From contig NZ_JANQVQ010000169.1 of the NCBI RefSeq assembly GCF_030730205.1, positions 1-44,680 of the forward strand: 44,680 nt of DNA, read 5' to 3'. Below the pieces are notes generated by a model. That model did not search any database and was not told the DNA's origin. It saw only the letters and a list, made by a program, of their open reading frames with translations. This document shows positions 26,633 to 33,065 of the stretch, piece after piece. A program made the position numbers and the translations under genes. Position 1 is the stretch's first letter; the number at the start of each line of letters is the position of its first letter. This stretch comes from Paraglaciecola sp. Its GTDB lineage: Bacteria; Pseudomonadota; Gammaproteobacteria; Enterobacterales; Alteromonadaceae.

Positions 26633-28548
26633 GTTTATTACAGTTAAAAAATGCCAGTATTATTCTTGGCCATCCCCCTTTATTAAATGGTATTGAATTA
26701 GTTATTCAACCTGGTGAGCGCTTATGTTTAGTGGGCCGCAACGGCAGCGGTAAATCAACCTTACTAAAAGTCATCGCCGGTGAAGTTACATTGGATGACG
26801 GCCAGCGTATGGTTAATTCAGATGTAAAAATCTCTCGTTTGCCACAAGATCCCCCGCAAAGTGTAGAATGCAGTTTGTTTGATTATGTGGCAGAGGGCTT
26901 AGCTGAAGCAGGGGAATATTTAAAAGCGTATTTTCATCAAATTGAAGTCGTTACCGACGATCCAAGTGAAGCAAATTTAAACAAGTTAGAGCGTTTGCAA
27001 CACGAGTTAGATCACCACAATGCCTGGCAACTTGAGCAGCGTATTCAACAAGTGCTAACCAGCCTTAAACTAGACCCTACAATGCAGCTAAGCAGTTTAT
27101 CGGGTGGTTGGCGACGTAAGGCAGCCCTTGCTAAAGCGATGGCCTGTGATCCAGATATTTTGTTATTAGACGAACCCACTAACCATTTGGATATTACTAT
27201 GATCCAATGGTTAGAAGAAGCCGTCAAAAGTTATAATGGCGCTGTGGTTTTTGTCAGTCACGATAGGGCATTTATCCGTAAAGTAGCCACTCGTATTATT
27301 GATTTAGATCGTGGCAGTTTAGTGAGTTATCCTGGTGATTATGATGCTTATCTGGTGCAAAAAGCCAATGATCTTGAAGTTGAAGAAAGCCAAAATGCGC
27401 TGTTTGATAAAAAGCTGAGTATTGAAGAAACCTGGATACGGCAAGGCGTTAAGGCCAGACGTACCCGCAACGAGGGTAGAGTAAGGGCGCTAAAGGCTCT
27501 ACGTGAAGAACGTTCCCAGCGCGCTAACCGCCAGGGTAAAGCGGTTGTGAGTGTGAGCGAATCAAAAAGCTCTGGCAAAATTGTATTTGAGACTGACGAA
27601 TTGTTTTATCAAATCGAAGATAAGCTTATTGTTAAGTCATTAACCACCACTGTATTACGCGGTGAAAAGTTAGCGCTTGTTGGCCCTAATGGGTGTGGTA
27701 AAAGTACCTTAATTAAGTTACTACTTGGCAGCTTGCACGCCGGTAGTGGCGAGGTGAAACGAGGGGCTAATATTGAGGTTGCTTATTTTGATCAGCACCG
27801 TGAGCAACTTGATGGCGAACAGCGTGTTATCGATGCGATTGCTGATGGTAAACGAGAAGTGACTGTAAATGGCCGCACTAAACACGTGATGAGCTATTTA
27901 CAAGATTATTTATTTATTCCTGAACGGGTTAACTCACCGGTAAAGTCTTTGTCAGGTGGTGAAAAAAACCGCTTGTTATTGGCTAAATTAATGCTCAAAC
28001 CCAGTAACCTGTTAATACTGGATGAGCCAACCAATGATTTAGATGTTGAGACATTGGAGTTATTGGAAGATACACTATCAAGCTATCCTGGCACGGTTAT
28101 TTTAGTTAGCCACGATAGGGAATTTGTTGATAATGTTGCAACCAGTAGCCTGTTTTTCGAAGGTAATGGCGAGATAAGAGATTTTGTAGGCGGTTGCACT
28201 GACATTTATCAATGGTATGCACAGCAAGCAAGCCAAACCCAAAAGTCAGTAAAAAAAGTGGCGCAAAGTGCAACTAATAACAACAGTGATAGTCCTAAAA
28301 CGACTAAAGCAAATTCTAACGGCAAAAAGCTGTCGTACAAGTTGCAACTTGAATTAGAATCTTTACCCGCAAAAATTGATTCACTTGAAAAGCAACTTGC
28401 GACCTTGCAACTAACGGTCAATGACCCCGAATTTTTTAAACAAGAAGCAGCAAGTTCAGCTCAGACCCTAGCCCAACTGACGCAAGTTGAAGATGACTTG
28501 AACCAGTGTTTTGAAAGGTGGGATGAGTTAGAGAGTATGCTCAAATAA
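26629..28548 (+). CDS. uup: ABC-F ATPase Uup
   Basis: A 639-residue soluble ABC-F protein with two ATPase domains. The first Walker A is GRNGSGKST at 36-44, the first signature LSGGW about 157-161, and Walker B LLLDEPTNHLD. The second domain has GPNGCGKST and LSGGEKNR with LDEPTNDLD. A C-terminal coiled coil (about 560-639, with an acidic and Gln-rich helix) is the DNA-binding part described in E. coli Uup, which acts on ribosomes or on branched DNA and transposon excision. The start is a TTG overlapping the previous stop, with AGAG just upstream. Near E. coli size (635). Confidence 0.94.
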   Translation: MSLLQLKNASIILGHPPLLNGIELVIQPGERLCLVGRNGSGKSTLLKVIAGEVTLDDGQRMVNSDVKISRLPQDPPQSVECSLFDYVAEGLAEAGEYLKAYFHQIEVVTDDPSEANLNKLERLQHELDHHNAWQLEQRIQQVLTSLKLDPTMQLSSLSGGWRRKAALAKAMACDPDILLLDEPTNHLDITMIQWLEEAVKSYNGAVVFVSHDRAFIRKVATRIIDLDRGSLVSYPGDYDAYLVQKANDLEVEESQNALFDKKLSIEETWIRQGVKARRTRNEGRVRALKALREERSQRANRQGKAVVSVSESKSSGKIVFETDELFYQIEDKLIVKSLTTTVLRGEKLALVGPNGCGKSTLIKLLLGSLHAGSGEVKRGANIEVAYFDQHREQLDGEQRVIDAIADGKREVTVNGRTKHVMSYLQDYLFIPERVNSPVKSLSGGEKNRLLLAKLMLKPSNLLILDEPTNDLDVETLELLEDTLSSYPGTVILVSHDREFVDNVATSSLFFEGNGEIRDFVGGCTDIYQWYAQQASQTQKSVKKVAQSATNNNSDSPKTTKANSNGKKLSYKLQLELESLPAKIDSLEKQLATLQLTVNDPEFFKQEAASSAQTLAQLTQVEDDLNQCFERWDELESMLK

Positions 28549-28575
28549 TAAAACTAGCAGTAAGCAGGATTTTAA

Positions 28576-30249
28576 ATGAAAAAAACTAGACTGGCAGTCT
28601 TATTGTCATGCACATTGATGACTCTAGCCGCGCAAAGTGCTCAATATAAAGTGGTTGAGTTACCCACAAGTAGCTTAGGGCAAAGTACATTCCCTACTGA
28701 TATTAACAACAGTGGTAATGCCACCGTTAACGTACAGAATAACTTCAATCCGGTTATTGATGTTTCTTTGATCAATTTTGAACTGCAGTCTTTGATTGAT
28801 AATTTAACGGATATTGAAGCGGCAAAAGCCGGACAATTAAATGACGAAGATTATCTGCTGTTATATACCTTTGTTACAGCAAATCGTGAGAATCAAACCT
28901 TTCAACAAATAGCGCAACGTAAAAGCTATGTGAGCTCCGATAGCGAAGCAACTTTGCTACCTGCATTTGATTTAAAAACCATTTCAGATGATGAATATGA
29001 TGGGGCGACAACGACTATTGTGCGTGCCATTAATGACTTTGGTTATACTGTTGGAGCAGGGCAAGGTGGTTTTTATCAATTACCCTTTACCTTTGAAGAT
29101 GAGAGTGAAAGAACCTACGTACTAAATGACTTTTACAGAAGAGCATTTGCACAAGTTAACGATAATGTCGTGGCGTTGTTACCACCCGATGTCACTGCTG
29201 GAGGCTTAAGTGAAGCCTTTGACATTAACAATAACAATCAAGTTGTCGGAACAGGCACTACAGCAATCAGTTCAACAACCTTTCAAACAAGTGTCGATAA
29301 TTGTTTAGACGATGATGAGCGAGGTGATATACCAGCAGAATCATGTTTGCGTGCCTTGAGTATTTCATTGTCCGCCAATCCTGGCTCTTTTGCTCAGCGT
29401 AGAGGTTTAATTTGGCAATTGGATGCACAAGGCAATGTTGTTAGTACTAAAACATTAGGTTTGTTGGATACGCCAGCAGATGATGACGTTCGCACCTTTA
29501 GTGGGAGTGCCGTAGCAATCAACGACAATGGTATTGCCGTTGGTGAAGTATCTACCGACACGGTTTTTAAGGGTAGAACCTATTTAAACCCCAAAGCTGC
29601 TTTTTATATTGATGATCAGATACTTACAATTAATAGCGACAGTGATAATTATAGTAGTACAGCCACTGGTATTAATAATGACGATATCGCTGTTGGTTTT
29701 GTGCAAAAGCAAATTAACGGCGTATTTCGTAGAAAAATGTTTGTACATGATATCAATACTGATGTGACTTCTTATCCTACTGGTTTCTTTTTAGGCTCAT
29801 CAACTGTCCCTATGAGCATTAATAATAACGGGCTTGTAGTCGGTTATGGTGAGATTGAATCGTCAATTAGTTCTAGACGTAATGAAGCATTTTTATATGA
29901 CACTAACAACGATACCTTCATGGATATCGGTAGTTTACTCGCCTGTGATTCAGCGTATCTAATTCAGGCTGCTAACGGTATCAACGACGATAATGAGATT
30001 GTGGCTACAGCACTTAAAAAAGGCAAGCGCACCAATATTAAAGGTGAAGTTGTGCTTGATAGCGATGGTGCTGAAATAGAAACCGATGTTGTGGTAGCCG
30101 TGAAGCTAATCCCCATTGATGGAGGCAGCGTGGAACAATGTGAAGTAGTAGACGATTTTAATAAACCAAGGCAAGGCGCAGGCTCAGCTTGGTTATTGCT
30201 ATTAGGTATATTCGGTTTTGGTTTGCGTAGATTCAAATTTAAATCGTAG
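28576..30249 (+). CDS. DUF3466 family exported protein with C-terminal sorting-like tail
   Basis: A 557-residue protein with a signal peptide (MKKTRLAVLLSCTLMTLAAQSA). The family is DUF3466, with repeated segments such as ATDINNNGQVVG-like turns (INNSGNATV, INNNNQVVGTG, INDNGIAVGE, INNDDIAVGF, INNNGLVVGY), which suggest a beta-propeller-like fold. The C-terminus GAGSAWLLLLGIFGFGLRR, a Gly-rich pair, one hydrophobic helix and a basic end, resembles GlyGly-CTERM signals handled by rhombosortase. Role unknown. It lies 27 bp after uup and is followed by a strong terminator. Confidence 0.85.
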   Translation: MKKTRLAVLLSCTLMTLAAQSAQYKVVELPTSSLGQSTFPTDINNSGNATVNVQNNFNPVIDVSLINFELQSLIDNLTDIEAAKAGQLNDEDYLLLYTFVTANRENQTFQQIAQRKSYVSSDSEATLLPAFDLKTISDDEYDGATTTIVRAINDFGYTVGAGQGGFYQLPFTFEDESERTYVLNDFYRRAFAQVNDNVVALLPPDVTAGGLSEAFDINNNNQVVGTGTTAISSTTFQTSVDNCLDDDERGDIPAESCLRALSISLSANPGSFAQRRGLIWQLDAQGNVVSTKTLGLLDTPADDDVRTFSGSAVAINDNGIAVGEVSTDTVFKGRTYLNPKAAFYIDDQILTINSDSDNYSSTATGINNDDIAVGFVQKQINGVFRRKMFVHDINTDVTSYPTGFFLGSSTVPMSINNNGLVVGYGEIESSISSRRNEAFLYDTNNDTFMDIGSLLACDSAYLIQAANGINDDNEIVATALKKGKRTNIKGEVVLDSDGAEIETDVVVAVKLIPIDGGSVEQCEVVDDFNKPRQGAGSAWLLLLGIFGFGLRRFKFKS

Positions 30250-30281
30250 ATTACACCACACTAGACCAAGCTTGTGTGATT

Positions 30282-30313
30282 AACCCTAGGCTCTCAAGAC
30301 CCTAGGGTTTTTT
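30282..30313 (+). terminator. Rho-independent terminator after the DUF3466 gene
   Basis: AACCCTAGG (30282-30290) and CCTAGGGTT (30301-30309) form a perfect 9-bp stem around a 10-base loop, followed by T residues to 30313. Confidence 0.92.
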
Positions 30314-30516
30314 ATTGCAGTTTTATTCCAAAATAGCTCAATTAAGCTATTTTTATAAGAAATTAGTTTATGTAAAAATCCAGACTTTTTTCAAGCAGTT
30401 AATATTTGTCAATCGCTTTGAGTCTCTTTGTCCATTGAACCTGACCTCTTCTTACTCTATCAGTATACCGTGGTCTTTTCGATCACACCCTATCTAACAT
30501 GAAGAGAGGAAACTCA

Positions 30517-30693
30517 ATGAAGAGACAAAAACGCGATAAACTTTCTAGAGCGCACGCCAAAGGGTATCAAGCAGGTATTGCAGGTCGGTCTAAAGAAATA
30601 TGCCCTTTTCAGGCGTCGGTAGCGCGCTCTGAGTGGTTAGGAGGATGGCGAGAGGCCATTGGTGACCGAAGTTTTGGAATGATTATTCGTTGA
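30517..30693 (+). CDS. rmf: Ribosome modulation factor RMF
   Basis: A 58-residue basic protein starting MKRQKRDKLSRAHAKGYQAG and continuing IAGRSKEICPF and RSEWLGGWREAIGDR, matching E. coli RMF almost residue for residue. RMF joins 70S ribosomes into inactive 100S dimers in stationary phase. An in-frame ATG at 30499 would add six residues, but its first codons are the Shine-Dalgarno sequence (GAGAGGA 30504-30510), correctly spaced for ATG 30517. The gene is monocistronic and convergent with fabA; rmf and fabA are also neighbours in E. coli. Confidence 0.97.
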   Translation: MKRQKRDKLSRAHAKGYQAGIAGRSKEICPFQASVARSEWLGGWREAIGDRSFGMIIR

Positions 30694-30695
30694 GT

Positions 30696-30721
30696 TAAGC
30701 CCCGTAAAGGGGCTTTATTTT
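30696..30721 (+). terminator. Rho-independent terminator of rmf
   Basis: AAGCCCC (30697-30703) and GGGGCTT (30709-30715) pair around GTAAA, then TATTTTG. Fits rmf on the + strand; on the opposite strand no T run follows the stem, so I do not count it for fabA. Confidence 0.85.
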
Positions 30722-30734
30722 GTGCGGTTTTACC

Positions 30735-31253
30735 TTAAAAATTACTGGTATCTTGGAATAAACCGACTTTTAAGTCTTTAGCTTGATATATTACGCGGCC
30801 ATCAACCGCAACAGTACCATCTGCCATACCCATAAATAACTTGCGTTTAATAACACGTTTCATGTCTATACGGTACGTTACTTTTTTCGCTGTCGGTAAT
30901 ATTTGGCCTGTGAATTTCACTTCACCCACGCCTAGGGCACGACCTTTACCGGGGCCACCGCACCAACCTAGAAAAAATCCTACCAATTGCCACATGGCAT
31001 CAAGACCTAAGCATCCAGGCATGACAGGGTCACCAGGAAAATGACAATCAAAAAACCACAAGTCTTCACTGATATCCAGTTCAGCAACGATGTAGCCTTT
31101 GTCATGCTCACCACCGGTTTCATATATCTCGGTGATACGATCCATCATTAACATATTGGGGGCGGGGAGTTGACTATTGCCAGGGCCGAATAACTCTCCA
31201 CGACTACAGCTTAAAAGATCGTCACGAGTAAAACTGTTTTGTTGTATTGTCAT
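30735..31253 (-). CDS. fabA: 3-hydroxydecanoyl-ACP dehydratase/isomerase FabA
   Basis: A 172-residue cytoplasmic enzyme that dehydrates 3-hydroxydecanoyl-ACP and isomerises trans-2 to cis-3-decenoyl-ACP, starting unsaturated fatty acid synthesis. His71 in [11 protein letters not shown] and Asp85 in GLDAMWQ are the catalytic pair, equal to E. coli. The rest is close to E. coli along its full length ([30 protein letters not shown]). The frame is open upstream to 31313, but ATG 31253 gives exactly the E. coli length and start. A FabR-like palindrome lies 34 bp upstream of this start. Confidence 0.97.
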   Translation of the reverse strand: MTIQQNSFTRDDLLSCSRGELFGPGNSQLPAPNMLMMDRITEIYETGGEHDKGYIVAELDISEDLWFFDCHFPGDPVMPGCLGLDAMWQLVGFFLGWCGGPGKGRALGVGEVKFTGQILPTAKKVTYRIDMKRVIKRKLFMGMADGTVAVDGRVIYQAKDLKVGLFQDTSNF

Positions 31254-31284
31254 TGTATAAACTGCCTTAATAAATTCAGCGCGT

Positions 31285-31313
31285 AATTTAGCGAACACTT
31301 GTAAGCTAAACAA
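31285..31313 (-). promoter_or_regulatory. Candidate fabA promoter
   Basis: Read on the - strand, TTGTTT (31308-31313) and TAAATT (31285-31290) are 17 bases apart. The matches are moderate (3 and 4 of 6). It fits the palindrome at 31287-31310, which would cover the spacer. Confidence 0.4.
31287..31310. promoter_or_regulatory. FabR-like palindromic operator upstream of fabA
   Basis: The pattern TTTAGCnnACAnnTGTnnGCTAAA is fully symmetric in its fixed positions. Its core AGCnnACAnnTGTnnGCT resembles sites reported for the unsaturated-fatty-acid regulator FabR in Gammaproteobacteria. It overlaps the candidate fabA promoter. Confidence 0.6.
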
Positions 31314-31390
31314 CTCTGAACAGTGATATATTTTGGATTTTTACGATAAATTAACAAGATTTTGAAAATTAAGTATTTTTAGGTTAAAAA

Positions 31391-31639
31391 ATGAATAAAA
31401 AATTAACTGCCAATGCAGAAAAACAAAAGCGATTTCGTTTAAAACAAAAAGAATTAGGTAAAAAACAAGTACGCGGCTATGTCACCCCTTTAGCCATGGA
31501 ATGTTATCAAGAAATCAGTGCAAAAACGGGCTGGACCGACAGTGAAGTGCTATCTAATGCGTTACGCATAACTTACGCAGCCTATAAGTGTGGGCAAATC
31601 AAACTGCTCAATGAATGGTTAAAAGACAATAGCAAGTAG
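31391..31639 (+). CDS. 82-residue unknown, ribbon-helix-helix-like
   Basis: An 82-residue protein with a very basic N-terminal half (many Lys, Gln and Arg to about residue 28), a likely strand VRGYVTPLAM and two helices (ECYQEISAKTG and DSEVLSNALRITYAAYK). This strand-helix-helix order recalls ribbon-helix-helix DNA-binding proteins, but I do not recognise a named family. It is divergent from fabA and its stop is one base from the ATG of the DUF1624 gene, so the two are surely translated together. A role as the regulator of that gene is possible, not shown. Confidence 0.7.
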   Translation: MNKKLTANAEKQKRFRLKQKELGKKQVRGYVTPLAMECYQEISAKTGWTDSEVLSNALRITYAAYKCGQIKLLNEWLKDNSK

Positions 31640-31640
31640 T

Positions 31641-32363
31641 ATGCAGAAGTTAAGCAACATCCATATTAGTGCCCCATCACAACGCAGTGTTTTTGTTGAT
31701 GTATTGCGCGGAATAGCCATTATCTTGATGATAATCTTTCACTTTGCGTACGACCTGACAGTATTTGCTTATGCTAACTACAACACTAATACCGATCTCG
31801 AATGGCGCATTTTTAGAGCCCTTATTGTCAGTTGTTTTTTGTTAGCTGTGGGGATGAGCAGTTATTTAGCGTACGCAGGTGGGGTCAATGTCCGCAAGCT
31901 GTTATTGGGGTTTAGTAAATTATTGATAGTTGCATTGCTTATTTCTTTGAGCAGCTATTTTATGTATCCCAAACATTGGGTGTATTTTGGCATTATTCAC
32001 TTTATTGCCTTGGCACTACCGTTTTCCATTTTGTTTCTGGGTCGTCCGGTATTGTCTGTGTTTATTGCCGTAATGATGCTAGTTGGCTATTTTTGCGATT
32101 GGCTAAGCATGCAAGTTATTTGGCAATGGAGTGTAGTACACCTTGGAATTCCAAAACATACAGTGGATTTAGTCAGTTTTACCCCGTGGTTTGCCCTAGT
32201 ACTACTAGGAACAGTTGTCATGCACTTCAAGTTAGTCCCTGAGCTTAGCTTGAATGATGTCACCCGAAAAATCGCATTTTTAGGTCGCCATTCCTTGCTT
32301 ATTTATGTGATTCACCAACCCCTCTTATTCGCTGGGTTTTACTTGGTGGAAATACTCAAATAG
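31641..32363 (+). CDS. DUF1624 family membrane protein (heparan-alpha-glucosaminide acetyltransferase-like)
   Basis: A 240-residue inner-membrane protein with about seven hydrophobic segments. The N-terminus RSVFVDVLRGIAIILMIIFHFAYDL is the signature of DUF1624, related to the catalytic membrane domain of lysosomal heparan-alpha-glucosaminide N-acetyltransferase, including Asp and His residues in DVLRG and FHF. Bacterial members are uncharacterised and probably transfer acyl groups to a cell-surface compound. Only 1 bp separates it from the preceding small gene. The next gene is convergent after a 14-bp gap. Confidence 0.85.
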   Translation: MQKLSNIHISAPSQRSVFVDVLRGIAIILMIIFHFAYDLTVFAYANYNTNTDLEWRIFRALIVSCFLLAVGMSSYLAYAGGVNVRKLLLGFSKLLIVALLISLSSYFMYPKHWVYFGIIHFIALALPFSILFLGRPVLSVFIAVMMLVGYFCDWLSMQVIWQWSVVHLGIPKHTVDLVSFTPWFALVLLGTVVMHFKLVPELSLNDVTRKIAFLGRHSLLIYVIHQPLLFAGFYLVEILK

Positions 32364-32377
32364 TCTCGGGCTTGGGA

Positions 32378-32932
32378 TTACTCATCTTTTGAAGCCTTTA
32401 TTTCTTGCCGAATTAGGCCGTACATTGTGTTGGCGTTGACTATTAAGAACAATGCTTCGATAACGGTACCGCCTATAGATCCTACTAAATAGTTGTGACT
32501 GACCCAACACAGTGTGCCAACAAACATAAGTGCTCTCATGCGCAAACCTTGTTCTTTAAACATCGCCCATGTACCAAGAATGTTGCCTATGATAGGCAGA
32601 ACCTCTGTCACACTTCTTACAGTAGGAAGGGCAAATATTAATACCATAGCGATAAGACTCCACATCACCGCAGTGTTGCGTGAGCGCATCGATACATAGG
32701 TTCTAAACGTCCCAAGCCAAGCGGCTAGGGCACTGGCCCATAAATCCAGCATTACAAATTGAATGCCCATTAATAGGGTATAAATCGTGAGATTGCGTTT
32801 TAATAAAAAATCGCTTTTTTGCAAAAAGGCACTCAAACCAACAAACAAGGCCACCAACCCAATGGTTTGTGCCAAAGGATGACTTAAAAATAATAAATAG
32901 AGGTTTTCAAAAATAACTGTGGGGCTGTGCAA
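32378..32932 (-). CDS. YgjV-type inner-membrane protein
   Basis: A 184-residue hydrophobic protein with five or six TM segments. It has the YgjV family features: ALFVGLSAFLQKSDFLLKRNL early, then LAAWLGTFRTYVSM and a C-terminal NANTMYGLIRQ. It is convergent with the DUF1624 gene, only 14 bp away, with no obvious terminator in between. No function is known for YgjV proteins. Confidence 0.82.
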   Translation of the reverse strand: MHSPTVIFENLYLLFLSHPLAQTIGLVALFVGLSAFLQKSDFLLKRNLTIYTLLMGIQFVMLDLWASALAAWLGTFRTYVSMRSRNTAVMWSLIAMVLIFALPTVRSVTEVLPIIGNILGTWAMFKEQGLRMRALMFVGTLCWVSHNYLVGSIGGTVIEALFLIVNANTMYGLIRQEIKASKDE

Positions 32933-33001
32933 TGTTTTCTCAGTATTTGTTGTACCAATGGTATTTACGTTTAATAGAAATAATCTGATGCTAAATACTA
33001 C

Positions 33002-33038
33002 AAAAAAAGTGCCAGACGTTCTGCATCTGGCACTTTTT
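33002..33038 (-). terminator. Rho-independent terminator of the TonB-dependent receptor gene
   Basis: AAAAAGTGCCAGA (33004-33016) and TCTGGCACTTTTT (33026-33038) are exact reverse complements with a 9-base loop. It lies 28 bp after the receptor stop on the - strand, where a T run follows the stem. Confidence 0.9.
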
Positions 33039-33065
33039 GTTTAGGTAATATACTAACCTAGTTTT

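Noticed and set aside
30499-30516. Upstream ATG for rmf
   Set aside because: Its codons form the Shine-Dalgarno sequence of ATG 30517, and RMF proteins begin MKRQKRD.
31254-31313. 20-residue N-terminal extension of FabA
   Set aside because: It would run through the fabA promoter and operator; ATG 31253 gives the exact E. coli length.
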